From Mycolicibacterium litorale (GTDB taxonomy: Bacteria; Actinomycetota; Actinomycetes; Mycobacteriales; Mycobacteriaceae): 64,000 nt of DNA. The notes beneath the pieces were generated by a model that ran no database searches, was not told the DNA's origin, and worked only from the letters and a program-made list of their open reading frames with translations. The translations under genes and the position numbers were made by a program. Of this stretch, positions 16,110 to 26,477 are shown piece by piece (positions within the stretch are counted from its first letter, which is position 1; each line of letters begins with the position of its first letter). The DNA lies in contig CP019882.1 of assembly GCA_002007745.1 (NCBI GenBank), positions 1,116,001-1,180,000 on the forward strand, read 5' to 3'.

Positions 16110-16823
16110 ATGATGGCGGAGCAGACCGCAGCCGGCAGCGCGCCGGATACCGGCGCCCCCTCGGCCGGCACCCGTACCGACACCCAGCGTGGTGGACGTG
16201 ACGACCGCGGCGGTCGAGGCCGTCGTGACGACCGTGGCGACCGCGGTGGTCGCGGTGGTCGCGACAGCGGCGAGAAGAGCAACTACCTCGAGCGCGTTGT
16301 CACGATCAACCGCGTCTCCAAGGTGGTCAAGGGTGGTCGCCGGTTCAGCTTCACCGCTCTGGTCATCGTCGGTGACGGCAACGGCCTGGTCGGTGTCGGC
16401 TACGGCAAGGCCAAAGAAGTTCCCGCCGCGATCGCCAAGGGTGTCGAAGAAGCCCGCAAGAACTTCTTCCGCGTCCCGCTGATCGGCGGCACCGTCACCC
16501 ATCCCGTCCAGGGTGAGGCAGCGGCCGGTGTGGTCATGCTGCGTCCGGCCAGCCCCGGTACCGGTGTCATCGCCGGTGGCGCCTGCCGCGCCGTGCTGGA
16601 ATGCGCGGGCGTGCACGACGTGCTGGCCAAGTCGCTGGGCAGTGACAACGCGATCAACGTGGTTCAGGCCACCGTCGCCGCGCTCAAGCTGCTGCAGCGT
16701 CCCGAAGAGGTGGCCGCCCGCCGCGGCCTGCCCATCGAAGACGTCGCGCCGGCCGGCATGCTGCGCGCGCGTCGGGAAAGCGAAGCGCTTGCCGCTGCGG
16801 CAGCGCGTGAGGGAAGCGCATAA
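16110..16823 (+). CDS. rpsE: 30S ribosomal protein S5 with RGG-rich N-terminal extension
   Basis: 237 residues against about 166 for the E. coli protein. The S5 core starts near residue 57 ([22 protein letters not shown]) with the two typical domains. The first 55 residues are an unusual low-complexity extension dense in Arg, Gly and Asp, with RGGRD/RGGRG-type repeats. Two ATG codons at 16110 and 16113 can both serve; GGAAGG at 16099-16104 precedes them. Extended S5 is known in actinobacteria. The extension is exposed by position in S5 and may bind RNA; that is inference. Confidence 0.97.
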   Translation: MMAEQTAAGSAPDTGAPSAGTRTDTQRGGRDDRGGRGRRDDRGDRGGRGGRDSGEKSNYLERVVTINRVSKVVKGGRRFSFTALVIVGDGNGLVGVGYGKAKEVPAAIAKGVEEARKNFFRVPLIGGTVTHPVQGEAAAGVVMLRPASPGTGVIAGGACRAVLECAGVHDVLAKSLGSDNAINVVQATVAALKLLQRPEEVAARRGLPIEDVAPAGMLRARRESEALAAAAAREGSA

Positions 16824-16825
16824 CC

Positions 16826-17020
16826 ATGGCAGAGCTGAAGATCACCCAGGTGCGCGGCACCGTAGGCACGCGCTGGAATCAGCGTGAGAGCCTGCGGTCG
16901 CTGGGCCTGAAGAAGATTCGCCAGTCGGTGGTCCGTGAGGACAACCCGCAGACGCGCGGACTGATCAAGGTCGTACACCACCTTGTGGAAGTAGAAGAAG
17001 TAGTCGAGGCTAAATCATGA
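16826..17020 (+). CDS. rpmD: 50S ribosomal protein L30
   Basis: 64 residues, single-domain L30. [28 protein letters not shown] is the family core. The gene starts two bases after rpsE and its stop overlaps the rplO start (ATGA at 17017-17020). Confidence 0.97.
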   Translation: MAELKITQVRGTVGTRWNQRESLRSLGLKKIRQSVVREDNPQTRGLIKVVHHLVEVEEVVEAKS

Positions 17021-17460
17021 GCGTCATCAAGCTGCACGACCTGAAGCCGGCCCCCGGCTCCAAGACCGCCAAGACCCGCGTCGGTCGCGGCGAGGGCTCC
17101 AAGGGCAAGACCGCGGGCCGTGGCACCAAGGGCACCAAGGCCCGCAAGAACGTGCCGTCGACCTTCGAGGGTGGGCAGATGCCCATCCACATGCGGCTGC
17201 CCAAGCTCAAGGGTTTCCGTAACCGGTTCCGTACCGAGTACGCCGTCGTCAACGTCGGCGATCTGAACAAGGCCTTTCCGCAGGGCGGCACCGTGGGTGT
17301 CGAGGACCTGGTGGAAAAGGGCCTGGTTCGCAAGAACGTGCTGGTGAAGGTTCTCGGCGACGGCAAGCTGTCCGCCAAGGTCGACGTGACCGCGCACAAG
17401 TTCAGCGGCAGCGCCCGCGAGGCCATCACCGCCGCAGGCGGTTCGGCCACCGAGCTGTAA
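17017..17460 (+). CDS. rplO: 50S ribosomal protein L15
   Basis: 147 residues, full length. The glycine/lysine-rich N-terminus ([23 protein letters not shown]) and the [16 protein letters not shown] block are typical of L15, a late-assembling large-subunit protein. It is the last gene of the operon and is followed 14 bases later by a strong terminator hairpin. In many bacteria secY follows directly; here, as in mycobacteria generally, sppA and methyltransferase genes intervene. Confidence 0.98.
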   Translation: MSVIKLHDLKPAPGSKTAKTRVGRGEGSKGKTAGRGTKGTKARKNVPSTFEGGQMPIHMRLPKLKGFRNRFRTEYAVVNVGDLNKAFPQGGTVGVEDLVEKGLVRKNVLVKVLGDGKLSAKVDVTAHKFSGSAREAITAAGGSATEL

Positions 17461-17474
17461 GTAGTCAACAAGAA

Positions 17475-17501
17475 AGCCCCCGCCTTGGCGGGGGCTTTTT
17501 T
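17475..17501 (+). terminator. Rho-independent terminator of the ribosomal operon
   Basis: AGCCCCCGCC (17475-17484) pairs perfectly with GGCGGGGGCT (17487-17496) and is followed by a run of six T. This is a textbook intrinsic terminator, which is uncommon in mycobacteria. It also lies just past the 3' end of the convergent LLM gene. Confidence 0.93.
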
Positions 17502-17505
17502 GCTG

Positions 17506-18432
17506 TCAGCTCAGTTGCGGGATGACTTCGGCGGCAAGGCGTTCCATCTGCTCGCGATCTTCGGCGACGCTCGCTCCGGTCGGGTTCAGCAACAGTGTCT
17601 GGGCGCCGGCGTCGATCACGTCCCGTAGGCCGCGTGCGACGTCGGCCGGCGTCCCTGACACCGGTACCGCTTCGACGCCAGGCATGGTCCCATAGATCCG
17701 GCGTAGCCCCGCCAGCACCCGCGCGCGGGCTCGGTCCGCGTCATCGTCGACGATCAAATACACCCGCTTGCCGACCCGGAAGGTCGCGGGATCCTTGTCC
17801 TGGGCCGCCAACTCGGTGCGCAGGATCTGCACCGCCGTCGCGAAGCTCTCCGTCGTCGAGGATCCCGCGCCCATGAACGCGTCACCGTGGCGGACGGCAC
17901 GGGCGATCGCTTTGGGAGCGTTCGCGCCGAACCAGATTGGCGGATGTGGTCGCTGCACGGGCTTGGGAGAGATCGGCAGATCGTCGACATCGCGGAAGCG
18001 GCCGTGGAAGGTTACCCGCGGAGCGTCGGACCAGGCCGCCTTCATCAACTGCAGTCCTTCGGTGAAGCTGCTGATGAAGGTGTCCGGGTCCACGCCGAAG
18101 GCTTGAAACTGGCGCCGCCCGCCGCCGGGCGCCACGCCAAGGTCGAGGCGGCCGTGGCTGAGACGGTCCACCGCAGTGATCGAGGAAGCCAATTGCAGGG
18201 GATCGTGCAGGGAGGTGATCAGCACCGCGACGCCGAGCCGCAGCGTCGTCGTGCAGCCCGCGGCCCAGGCCAGCAGTTCCAGCGGTGCGAGCAGCGGCGC
18301 AGGCCCGATCACTTGCTCGAGGGTCCAGCCGCCCTCGAATCCGAGCTCTTCGGCCCGGGCCAGATAGCTGCGCAGTCCCTCGCCGTCGAAGCCGTCGACG
18401 TCCAACTGCGGTATCGAGATCGAATACTTCAT
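17506..18432 (-). CDS. LLM-class (luciferase-like) oxidoreductase, probably F420-dependent
   Basis: 308 residues of the luciferase-like monooxygenase superfamily. The N-terminal MKYSISIPQLDVDGFD strand, the LRLGVAVLITSLHDPLQLA and RLDLGVAPGGGRRQFQAFG blocks, and PHPPIWFGANAPKAIARAVRHGDAF are typical of mycobacterial members, many of which use coenzyme F420. The start at 18432 gives the usual beginning; the longer frame to 18819 runs into sppA and is rejected. It is divergent from sppA with 58 bases between. The substrate is unknown. Confidence 0.85.
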   Translation of the reverse strand: MKYSISIPQLDVDGFDGEGLRSYLARAEELGFEGGWTLEQVIGPAPLLAPLELLAWAAGCTTTLRLGVAVLITSLHDPLQLASSITAVDRLSHGRLDLGVAPGGGRRQFQAFGVDPDTFISSFTEGLQLMKAAWSDAPRVTFHGRFRDVDDLPISPKPVQRPHPPIWFGANAPKAIARAVRHGDAFMGAGSSTTESFATAVQILRTELAAQDKDPATFRVGKRVYLIVDDDADRARARVLAGLRRIYGTMPGVEAVPVSGTPADVARGLRDVIDAGAQTLLLNPTGASVAEDREQMERLAAEVIPQLS

Positions 18433-18490
18433 CACTCCAACGTACGAGCGGCCGGCCGGCACCAGCGCCGACGCCGGTAACCTCGATCCT

Positions 18491-20295
18491 ATGTTCGCCT
18501 TCCTGCCCGATATCCCGGGTGCCGACGACATCCGTGGCGCCCTGCGCCGTGTTGACACCGCTCGCCACCACGGGGTCCCCGACGGCTGCATCCTCGAGTT
18601 CGATGTGCACTCGGTTCCGCCGGAGACCGCCGGCTTCGACCCGCTGACGTTCATCACCGGCGGCCGCACGCTGCTGTTGCGCGACGCCGTTGCGGCCATC
18701 CACCGTGCCGCCGAGGATCCCCGGGTGGCGGGTTTGATTGCTCGGGTGCAGCTTTCAGCCGCACCCGCCGGTCCGGTGCAGGAGCTGCGCGATGCGATCG
18801 CGGCCTTTACCGCGGTCAAGCCGTCGCTGGCCTGGGCCGAGACCTATCCGGGCACGCTGTCGTACTACCTGGCCTCGGCGTTCTCCGAGGTCTGGATGCA
18901 GCCATCGGGCACCGTCGGCCTGGTCGGCTTCGCCACCAATGCGCTGTTCCTGCGCGACGCGCTGGACAAGGCGGGGATCGAGGCGCAGTTCGTCACCCGC
19001 GGCCAGTACAAGTCGGCGGCCAACCTGTTCACCCAGGACCACTACACCGACGCCCACCGCGAGGCTGATTCGCGGCTGATCGAGAGCCTGCACGCCCAGG
19101 TGTGGCAGGACATCGCCGAATCGCGGCACATCGAGGTCGCCGATGTCGACGCACTGGCCAATCGCGCGCCGCTGGTGCGCGACGACGCGGTGACCGGACA
19201 TCTGGTGGACCGCATCGGCTTCCGCGACGAGGCCTACAGTCGTATCGCCGAATTGACTGGCGTGGAGGGAGTCTCACCGGAGACCGGCGACGCGGATTCC
19301 GACGACAACGCCCCGCCGCGGCTGTACCTGTCCCGCTACGCCCAGACCGCCAAGTCCGGCTCGCCGGTGCCTGTGCCGTCATTGCCGTTGATTCCGGGGC
19401 GCAAGAAGCGTCGGCGGGTCGCCGTGGTCACTGTCGCCGGCGCCATCGTCAGCGGCCGCGGTGGCCCGCAACCGCTGCCGTTCGGGCGGTCCAACGCCGG
19501 CGGTGACACCATCGCTGCGGCGCTGCGCCAAGCCGCTGCCGATGACGATGTGGCTGCCGTGGTGGTCCGGGTGGACAGCCCCGGCGGGTCGGTGACCGGT
19601 TCGGAGACCATCTGGCGCGAGGTGTCGCGGGTGCGGGCCAAGGGCAAGCCGGTGGTCGCCTCGATGGGTGCCGTTGCCGCCTCCGGTGGCTACTACATCG
19701 CGATGGCCGCCGACGCGATCGTCGCCAATCCGGGAACCATCACCGGCTCGATTGGGGTGCTGACCGGAAAGCTGGTGGCACGCGAGCTCAAAGACCGACT
19801 CGGGGTGGGCTCGGACAGCGTGCGTACCAACGACAATGCCGACGCCTGGTCGGTCAACGCGCCGTTCACCCCGGAGCAGCATGCCTTGGTGGAAGCCGAG
19901 GCCGACCTGTTCTACACCGACTTCGTGCACCGGGTCGCCGAGGCCCGGCACATGTCGGTCGAGGCGGTGGATGCCGTGGCTCAGGGTCGGGTGTGGACCG
20001 GCGCCGACGCGCGCGAGCACGGTCTGGTCGACGAGCTCGGGGACTGCGCACGGCGCTGCGCCGGGCCAAGGTGCTTGCCGGGATCGACGCCGACGCCGAG
20101 GTCGACCTGGTCAACTACCCGGGGTCGTCGTTGCGGGACTTCCTGCGCCCCAAATCATCCTCGCAACCCGCGGCGGCGTCACTGCCGGAGGCGCTCGCGG
20201 CGCTGGTGGGCCAGTCGGTCCGGGGTGCACTCGACCACGGTGAGCGGGTGCTCACCGGCACCAGCGTGCTGTGGCTGGGGGACAGCCGCTTCTAA
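18491..20295 (+). pseudogene. sppA: Signal peptide peptidase SppA (67K type), apparent frameshift at 20039-20042
   Basis: A tandem-domain SppA: the first ClpP-like domain has the DKAGIEAQFVTRGQYKSAANLF lysine region, and the second has RVDSPGGSVTGSE, ASGGYYIAMAAD with the catalytic serine, and GSIGV. The family cleaves leftover signal peptides in the membrane. Read from 18491, the frame is intact to about residue 516 (GLVDELG) and then turns into Arg/Cys-rich nonsense that ends at 20317. The other frame continues the expected sequence, GLRTALRRAKVLAG, to the stop at 20295. One extra G in the GGGG run at 20039-20042 would restore a protein of about 600 residues, close to the mycobacterial norm. 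Either a base-calling error or a real late frameshift outside the catalytic residues. Confidence 0.85.
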
Positions 20296-20297
20296 CC

Positions 20298-21215
20298 TCA
20301 GCCCAGGGTGGCGCTGACGTAGACGATCTCGCCGAACGGGTTGTTGTCGTCGTCCTGTTTGGGCGGAGTCGCCAATCCGTACCGCACGAACAGCTCGTCG
20401 TTGGGGATGCCGGTCACCTCCCAGCCCTTACCGCGCAGATACTCCATCACATGGCTGCGTGGTCCGGCGTACACCAGGGATCCCATGTCCAGATCCAGCC
20501 CCTGCTCCCGGGCCCGGGCCGTCATCTCCGAGCCCTTCGAGGGATCGAAATCCATGATCCCCGGCACGTATTCGGTCGCAACCGTGCTGCCGGGCGCACT
20601 CAGCGCGGTGATGGTGTCGAACAGCCGGTCTTGCGCCTCGGGAGGCAGATACACCAACAGGCCCTCGGCCACCCATGCGGTGGGTGCGCTGGAGTCGAAG
20701 CCGGCGGCGCGTAATGCGGTGGGCCAGTCCTCGCGGAGATCGATGCCGACGGTTTGGCGATGTGCGGTCGGCTGGGCGCCGAGTCCGTCGAGAACGCCGG
20801 TCTTGAAGTCGATCACCTGAGGCTGGTCGATCTCGAATACGGTGGTGCCGTCCGGCCACGGCAGCCGGTAGGCGCGGGCGTCCAGTCCGGATGCCAGGAT
20901 CACCGCCTGCCGGATGCCATTGCCGGTCGCCGAGACGAAGTACTCGTCGAAGAACTTCGCGCGCACGGCCATTCCGTCGATCATCGCCTGCACGCGGTCG
21001 GGGCTGACGTCGTCGAACAGCGACGGGTCGAGCTCGCCGTCGATCATCTTGGTGAAGAAGTCGATGCCCACCGCCCGGACCAGGGGGTCGGCGAACGGGT
21101 CGTCGATGAGCCGTCGGGGGTCCTTGGTGGCCAGTGCACGTCCGGCGGCCACCGCCGTCGCGGTGGCGCCGACGCTCGAGGTCAGGTCCCAGCTGTCGTT
21201 GTCGGTACGGGCCAT
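20298..21215 (-). CDS. SAM-dependent methyltransferase, TIGR00027 family (copy 1)
   Basis: 305 residues, class I SAM methyltransferase of the mycobacterial TIGR00027 / leucine carboxyl methyltransferase-like group. Shared landmarks are [22 protein letters not shown] at the N-terminus, the SAM-binding motif [29 protein letters not shown] and [18 protein letters not shown]. The family is expanded in mycobacteria; substrates are unknown, with O-methylation of carboxyl or hydroxyl groups assumed. This is the most 3' of five tandem copies on the minus strand. The start at 21215 is eight bases downstream of the stop of copy 2. Confidence 0.88.
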   Translation of the reverse strand: MARTDNDSWDLTSSVGATATAVAAGRALATKDPRRLIDDPFADPLVRAVGIDFFTKMIDGELDPSLFDDVSPDRVQAMIDGMAVRAKFFDEYFVSATGNGIRQAVILASGLDARAYRLPWPDGTTVFEIDQPQVIDFKTGVLDGLGAQPTAHRQTVGIDLREDWPTALRAAGFDSSAPTAWVAEGLLVYLPPEAQDRLFDTITALSAPGSTVATEYVPGIMDFDPSKGSEMTARAREQGLDLDMGSLVYAGPRSHVMEYLRGKGWEVTGIPNDELFVRYGLATPPKQDDDNNPFGEIVYVSATLG

Positions 21216-21223
21216 GGATACTC

Positions 21224-22117
21224 CTAGTGCAGGGTGGCGGATACGTACTGCATACCGGTGAACTTCTCGGTCATGTCGTCGTCGTGATGGTCGAAACCGT
21301 TGTCCTCGAACAACTCCTGGACCAGACTTCCGGTGACCTGCCAGCCCAGGCCGGCCAGGTACTCGATGACGTGGCTGCGCTCGCCGGGATAGACCAACTC
21401 CGCCAGGTCGTCGTTGAACCCGAGTCGGCGCCAACGGTCTTCGCCATCCTGGTCGTCACTGTGGAACGCCCCCATGCTGGGCATGAACTCGGTCGCCAGC
21501 CGGCTTCCGGCGGGGCTCAGCGCGGCGATGTGGTCGAACAGTCGGTCCTGGGCCTCCGGCGGCAGGTAGATCAGCAGCCCCTCGGCGATCCAGGCGGTCG
21601 GCGCGGCAGGGTCGAAGCCGGCGGAGCGCAGCGCGGCCGGCCAGTCGTCGCGCAGGTCGACGCCGACGGTGCGCAGGTCCGCGGTCGCGGTGGCGCCGAG
21701 TGATTCGAGGGTGGCGACCTTGAAGTCGATGACACCGGGTTGGTCGATCTCGAAGACGACGGTGCCGGCCGGCCAGGGCAGTCGGTAGGAGCGGGCGTCC
21801 AATCCGGAGGCCAGGATGACGATCTGGCGGATACCGCTGTCGGTGGCCGTCGTCAGGAAGTCGTCGAAATACCGCGTGCGCACGGCCATTCCGTGGGTCA
21901 TCCGCTGCACATCGGTCTCGGCGTGGCCAGGCTGGAGGTGACCGTCGAGCATCCGCAGGAACATCTCCATGCCGACGGCTTTGACCAAGGGCTCGGCCCA
22001 GGGGTCGTCGATGAGGGTGGCCCGGTTGGCCAGGGCGCGCGACGCGGCGACGGCGGTTGCCGTCGCGCCCACCCCGGATGCCAGGTCCCAGGTGTCCCCG
22101 TTGGTCCGCGCCATCAC
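21224..22117 (-). CDS. SAM-dependent methyltransferase, TIGR00027 family (copy 2)
   Basis: 297 residues, same family and domain plan as its neighbours. It has [50 protein letters not shown] and [18 protein letters not shown]. Start is either GTG 22117, which overlaps the stop of copy 3 (GTGA), or the adjacent ATG 22114. A stretch of the central region (from [23 protein letters not shown] onward) is almost identical in copies 2 and 3, suggesting recent duplication or gene conversion. Confidence 0.87.
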   Translation of the reverse strand: MMARTNGDTWDLASGVGATATAVAASRALANRATLIDDPWAEPLVKAVGMEMFLRMLDGHLQPGHAETDVQRMTHGMAVRTRYFDDFLTTATDSGIRQIVILASGLDARSYRLPWPAGTVVFEIDQPGVIDFKVATLESLGATATADLRTVGVDLRDDWPAALRSAGFDPAAPTAWIAEGLLIYLPPEAQDRLFDHIAALSPAGSRLATEFMPSMGAFHSDDQDGEDRWRRLGFNDDLAELVYPGERSHVIEYLAGLGWQVTGSLVQELFEDNGFDHHDDDMTEKFTGMQYVSATLH

Positions 22118-23043
22118 TGGATTCCGGTGAAATGCGCCGTCAGGTATCCGCTGGTGTCGCTGAAATCGGCCAGCATCGCGTCGTCGGGAAGCTCGAAGCC
22201 GTTGTCGGAGTAGGCCTCCCGGGTGGTCCGGGTGCTGATCTTCCAGCCGCGTTCGGCCAGGTAGTCGCCGGCGGCGTTGCGTTCGCCGGTGTAGAACAGT
22301 GCGGGCAGGTCGATGTCGACCCCGGTTTTGGTGGACCAGTCCTTGAACCGTTGCGCCAGGGTGTCGGGCAGCGTCGTGCCGGCTGCCATGAATTCGGTGG
22401 CGAAACGGCTGCCCGGTGCGGACAACTCGGTGATGCTGTCCAGCAACCTGTCCTGTGCCTGCGGGGGCAGGTAGATCAGCAGCCCCTCGGCGATCCAGGC
22501 GGTCGGCGCGGCAGGGTCGAAGCCGGCGGAGCGCAGCGCGGCCGGCCAGTCGTCACGCAGATCGATGCTGACCGGTCGCCGGTCGGCGGTCGGTGTCGCC
22601 CCGAGGTCGGCCATGACGCGGGTCTTGAACTCGATGACCTGCGGCTGGTCGAGTTCGAACACCACGGTGCCGGTCGGCCAGCTCAACCGGTAGGCACGAG
22701 TGTCGAGGCCGGAGGCCAGGATGACGGCTTGGCGCACCCCGTCGCGGGCGGCGTTGGTGAAGAAGTCATCGAAGTACCGGGTGCGCACGGCGATCTGCTC
22801 GGTCATCCGGTCCCGGCTGAGCATCGGATCACCGTCGACGGCGTTCTCGCCGCGAGCCACCTTGATCAACGGTTGCAGGCCGACCGCCTCCACGAGCGCA
22901 TCGGCGTAGGGGTCGTGGATCAGTGCGTCGGGACCGCGGGAGGCCAGCGCCCGGGATGCCGCGACCGATGTCGCGGTGGCACCGACACTGGACGCGAGGT
23001 CCCAGGTGTCGCCGTCGTAGCGGACCGAACCAGTATCGCTCAT
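22114..23043 (-). CDS. SAM-dependent methyltransferase, TIGR00027 family (copy 3)
   Basis: 309 residues. It has the family N-terminus [21 protein letters not shown] after a slightly longer leader ([11 protein letters not shown]), the motif [29 protein letters not shown] and [18 protein letters not shown]. The ATG at 23043 is preferred over the upstream start at 23118, which would overlap copy 4. It overlaps copy 2 at its 3' end and lies four bases after the stop of copy 4, so these genes are probably cotranscribed. Confidence 0.87.
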   Translation of the reverse strand: MSDTGSVRYDGDTWDLASSVGATATSVAASRALASRGPDALIHDPYADALVEAVGLQPLIKVARGENAVDGDPMLSRDRMTEQIAVRTRYFDDFFTNAARDGVRQAVILASGLDTRAYRLSWPTGTVVFELDQPQVIEFKTRVMADLGATPTADRRPVSIDLRDDWPAALRSAGFDPAAPTAWIAEGLLIYLPPQAQDRLLDSITELSAPGSRFATEFMAAGTTLPDTLAQRFKDWSTKTGVDIDLPALFYTGERNAAGDYLAERGWKISTRTTREAYSDNGFELPDDAMLADFSDTSGYLTAHFTGIQ

Positions 23044-23047
23044 GGTG

Positions 23048-23950
23048 TTACTTCCGGATTGCTGTGATGGACAAGGAGTTCCGCAAGGGTCCGGTGAGGT
23101 CCCCGTCGGGGAATGCACGGCCGTAGTCGGCGAACACCTCGGGCCGGGTGCGGGCGTCGACCTGCCAGCCCCGCTGTTGGAGGTAGTCGACGACGGCGTT
23201 GCGTTCGCCGGTGTAGATCAGGTTGCTGAGGTCGAGGTCCAACCCCATGTCACGCCATCTCTCGTTGATCCGGGTGCGGCTGGCCATGCCGGCTCCCGCG
23301 TCGGGGTGGTATTCGGTGGCCAGCCGGCTCCCCGGCGCGGATAGCGCGGTGATGTTGTCGAAGAGCCGGTCTTGGGCGTCCGGCGGCAGGTAGACCAACA
23401 GGCCTTCGGCGCTCCAGGCGGTCGGCGTGGTGTCGTCGAAGCCGTGCGCGCGTAGTGCGGCCGGCCAGTCCTCGCGCAGGTCGATGCTCACCGCGCGGCG
23501 CTCGGCGGTGGGGGAGGCGCCGATTGCGGCCAGCGTCTCGGTCTTGAACTCGATGACCTTGGGTTGGTCGATCTCGAAGACCACCGTGCCGGCCGGCCAG
23601 TCCAGCCGGTAGGGACGGGAGTCCAGACCGGAGGCCAAGATGACGGCCTGCCGGACACCCGCCCTGGCGGAGTCGAGGAAGAAGTCGTCGAAGAACTTCG
23701 TCCGCACCGCCATCACGTCGGTCATCATCCGGGCGCTGCCCTCGTCGTCGATGGCGTCAAGATCCAGGGTGCCGTCGACCATCTTGGTGAACAGCTCGAT
23801 ACCGACCGCCCGCACCAGCGGTGCGGCGTATGGATCGTCGATCATCGGGTTGTCCTCGCGGCTGGCGACGGCGCGCGCGGCGGCGACCATGGTGGCGGTC
23901 ACGCCGACGCTGGACGCCAGGTCCCAGGAGTCGGCCTCGCTGCGGGTCAT
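23048..23950 (-). CDS. SAM-dependent methyltransferase, TIGR00027 family (copy 4)
   Basis: 300 residues with [49 protein letters not shown] and [18 protein letters not shown]. The ATG at 23950 overlaps the stop of copy 5 (ATGA), which decides the start over the longer reading to 24070. It diverges most in the C-terminal third from copies 1-3. Confidence 0.87.
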   Translation of the reverse strand: MTRSEADSWDLASSVGVTATMVAAARAVASREDNPMIDDPYAAPLVRAVGIELFTKMVDGTLDLDAIDDEGSARMMTDVMAVRTKFFDDFFLDSARAGVRQAVILASGLDSRPYRLDWPAGTVVFEIDQPKVIEFKTETLAAIGASPTAERRAVSIDLREDWPAALRAHGFDDTTPTAWSAEGLLVYLPPDAQDRLFDNITALSAPGSRLATEYHPDAGAGMASRTRINERWRDMGLDLDLSNLIYTGERNAVVDYLQQRGWQVDARTRPEVFADYGRAFPDGDLTGPLRNSLSITAIRK

Positions 23951-24867
23951 CGGGCGCCACCGTAGGTGGCGCTGATGTAGTAGAGGTTGCTCATCGGGTC
24001 GTCCTCGCCGAGGGGAGCCCGCCCGCTGGCGGTGAGCAGCTCGTTGACCGTGGAGCTGACCGCCTGCCAACCGTGGTCGGCCAGGTAGGCGCTGGGCTCG
24101 TTGCGCTCACCGAGGAAGACCAGGGCCCCGAAGTCGAGGTCGAGGCCCTGCTCGCGCCAGCGCTCGGCGTGGGCTTGCATGCTTTCGCGGGTTCGCTCCT
24201 GTTCCTCCAGCGGGGTGGGCGGCACACCGTCGATGGCCACCCGGCTACCCGGTGCGGACAGCTCGGTCACGGTGTCGAGCAGCCGGTCTTGGGCGTCCGG
24301 GGGCAGATAGCCCAGCAGGCCTTCGGCGCTCCATGCGGTCGGTGCCTGCGGGTCGAAGCCGGCCTCGCGCAGCGCGGTGGCCCAGTCGTTGCGCAGGTCC
24401 ATCGCCACGGGGCGCCGTTCGCAGGTCGGTGTTGCACCGTGCTCGCCCAGGATCTGGGTCTTGAACGCGATCACCTCGGGTTGGTCGATCTCGTAGACAA
24501 CCATGCCGTCCGGCCAGTCCAGCCGATAGGCGCGCGAATCGAGGCCCGAGGCCAAGATCACGGCCTGGCGCACCCCAGCGGCGGCCGCCGACAGAAAGAA
24601 CTCGTCGAAGAACTTGGTCCGCACGGCGATGTTGTCGGTCATCCGCGTCACGCCCACGGCCGTCTGATCCTCGGCGCTCGGGAGGTCACCGGTGGCCATC
24701 CTGGTGAAGAAGTCGACGCCGACCGCGCGAACCAGCGGCTCGGCGAAGGGGTCGTCGATCAGCGGGTCGCTCTCGCGGCTTGCCGCGGCCCGGGCCGCGG
24801 CCACCAAGGTTGCGGTCGCCCCCACACTGGAGGCCAGGTCCCAGCTGTCGTTGTCGGTACGCGTCAT
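23947..24867 (-). CDS. SAM-dependent methyltransferase, TIGR00027 family (copy 5, operon head)
   Basis: 306 residues with [49 protein letters not shown] and AEGLLGYLPPDAQDRLLD, where the usual Val/Ile before the second Tyr is Gly. It is the first gene of the five-copy operon; GCGAGGGC lies just upstream of the ATG at 24867. The promoter region is shared, in divergent orientation, with secY. The longer frame to 25089 is not supported. In M. tuberculosis the same place between sppA and secY holds three related genes (Rv0725c, Rv0726c, Rv0731c). Confidence 0.88.
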   Translation of the reverse strand: MTRTDNDSWDLASSVGATATLVAAARAAASRESDPLIDDPFAEPLVRAVGVDFFTRMATGDLPSAEDQTAVGVTRMTDNIAVRTKFFDEFFLSAAAAGVRQAVILASGLDSRAYRLDWPDGMVVYEIDQPEVIAFKTQILGEHGATPTCERRPVAMDLRNDWATALREAGFDPQAPTAWSAEGLLGYLPPDAQDRLLDTVTELSAPGSRVAIDGVPPTPLEEQERTRESMQAHAERWREQGLDLDFGALVFLGERNEPSAYLADHGWQAVSSTVNELLTASGRAPLGEDDPMSNLYYISATYGGAR

Positions 24868-24898
24868 TAGCAGCCCTCGCAACTCGTGTGACGTTTTA

Positions 24899-24906
24899 TT
24901 AGCTAA
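24899..24906. promoter_or_regulatory. TTAGCTAA palindrome upstream of the methyltransferase operon
   Basis: A perfect 8-base palindrome within an AT-rich island (about 24891-24912) in an otherwise GC-rich region. It lies 32 bases upstream of the first methyltransferase start, where a -10 region or operator would be. No regulator assigned. Confidence 0.35.
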
Positions 24907-25151
24907 GATAACCACTCGCGACTGTACCTTCTTCCCGCTGGCGGTCGGCTGTGAGCGCGGCGGGCCGGCGGGCACAGTGCGCGGATTCCCGCCCTGCCTG
25001 GGCCTACTGTTACTCTCGTAGACTGTTTGAGCGCGCGATGCTGCAGGCGTAAGTGCTGGCGGCGATCGGTGCAAGGCAGGACTACCCAACCGCTGGCCAA
25101 ACCAGCCCCATCGGCACGCTGCGACTCTCGTCCGGCTGCCCAGGAGGAAGA

Positions 25152-26477
25152 GTGCTCTCGGCTTTCATCTCTTCGCTCAGGACGGTCGACCTGAGGCGAA
25201 AGATCCTGTTCACCCTGGGCATCGTGATCCTGTATCGGGTGGGCGCCTCGTTGCCGTCCCCGGGTGTGAACTACCGCAATGTGCACCAGTGCATCGAGCA
25301 GGTGAGTGGTGGCAGCGGTGCGCAGATCTACTCGCTGATCAACCTGTTCTCCGGTGGTGCGCTGCTGCAGCTGACGGTGTTCGCGGTGGGCGTAATGCCC
25401 TACATCACCGCCAGCATCATCGTGCAGCTGCTGACCGTGGTGATCCCGCGGTTCGAGCAGCTGCGTAAGGAGGGTCAGGCCGGTCAGGCCAAGATGACCC
25501 AGTACACGCGCTACCTCGCGATCGCGCTGGCCATCCTGCAGGCCACCAGCATCGTGGCGCTGGCCGCCAACGGCGGCCTGTTGCAGGGCTGCACGCTGGA
25601 CATCATCCCCGACCAGAGCATCTTCGCCCTGGTGATCATCGTGCTGGTGATGACCGCGGGCGCCGCCCTGGTGATGTGGATGGGCGAGCTGGTCACCGAG
25701 CGCGGCGTCGGTAACGGCATGTCGCTGCTGATCTTCGCCGGCATCGCGGCCCGCATCCCGGCCGAGGGCAAGAGCATCCTCGACAGCCGCGGCGGACTGG
25801 TGTTCGCCGCAGTCTGCGGCGCGGCACTGCTGATCATCATCGGCGTGGTCTTCGTCGAGCAGGGCCAGCGCCGTATCCCGGTGCAGTACGCCAAACGGAT
25901 GGTGGGCCGGCGGATGTACGGCGGCACCTCGACCTATCTGCCGCTGAAGGTCAACCAGGCCGGCGTCATCCCGGTCATCTTCGCCTCGTCGCTGATCTAC
26001 ATCCCGCACCTGATCACCCAGCTGATCCAGAGCGGACGAACGACCCCGAGCAACGGGTGGTGGGACAAGTTCGTCGCCAACTACCTGACCAACCCGGCCG
26101 ATCCGGTGTACATCGGGATCTACTTCGGCCTGATCATCTTCTTCACCTACTTCTATGTGTCGATCACGTTCAACCCCGACGAACGTGCCGACGAGATGAA
26201 GAAGTTCGGTGGGTTCATCCCCGGCATCCGGCCCGGCAAGCCCACCGCGGACTACCTGCGCTACGTGTTGAACCGGATCACCCTGCCCGGCTCCATCTAC
26301 CTGGGCGTGATCGCCGTCCTGCCGAACCTGTTCCTCGAGATGGGCAACAGCGGCGGGGTGCAGAACTTGCCGTTCGGCGGTACTGCGGTTCTGATCATGA
26401 TTGGCGTCGGTTTGGATACCGTCAAACAAATCGAAAGCCAGCTCATGCAGCGCAACTACGAAGGGTTCCTGAAGTGA
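25152..26477 (+). CDS. secY: Preprotein translocase subunit SecY
   Basis: 441 residues, ten membrane helices, the channel subunit of SecYEG. It begins [22 protein letters not shown] and contains [13 protein letters not shown] (helix 2) and the cytoplasmic loop [29 protein letters not shown] that contacts SecA or the ribosome. GTG 25152 follows an ideal AGGAGGAAG at 25142-25150, so the frame upstream to 25053 is not used. Its stop overlaps the adk start. The 284-base space to the divergent methyltransferase operon holds the promoter; TACTCT and TAGACT near 25010-25023 are possible -10 elements. Confidence 0.98.
   Translation: MLSAFISSLRTVDLRRKILFTLGIVILYRVGASLPSPGVNYRNVHQCIEQVSGGSGAQIYSLINLFSGGALLQLTVFAVGVMPYITASIIVQLLTVVIPRFEQLRKEGQAGQAKMTQYTRYLAIALAILQATSIVALAANGGLLQGCTLDIIPDQSIFALVIIVLVMTAGAALVMWMGELVTERGVGNGMSLLIFAGIAARIPAEGKSILDSRGGLVFAAVCGAALLIIIGVVFVEQGQRRIPVQYAKRMVGRRMYGGTSTYLPLKVNQAGVIPVIFASSLIYIPHLITQLIQSGRTTPSNGWWDKFVANYLTNPADPVYIGIYFGLIIFFTYFYVSITFNPDERADEMKKFGGFIPGIRPGKPTADYLRYVLNRITLPGSIYLGVIAVLPNLFLEMGNSGGVQNLPFGGTAVLIMIGVGLDTVKQIESQLMQRNYEGFLK

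Noticed and set aside
20043..20317. Apparent novel Arg/Cys-rich C-terminal domain of SppA
   Set aside because: It is the out-of-frame reading after a one-base change; the other frame gives the expected SppA end.
24903..26429. A 508-residue open frame antisense to secY
   Set aside because: High-GC shadow of secY, dense in Asp, His, Gln and Arg with no recognisable domain; secY is certain.
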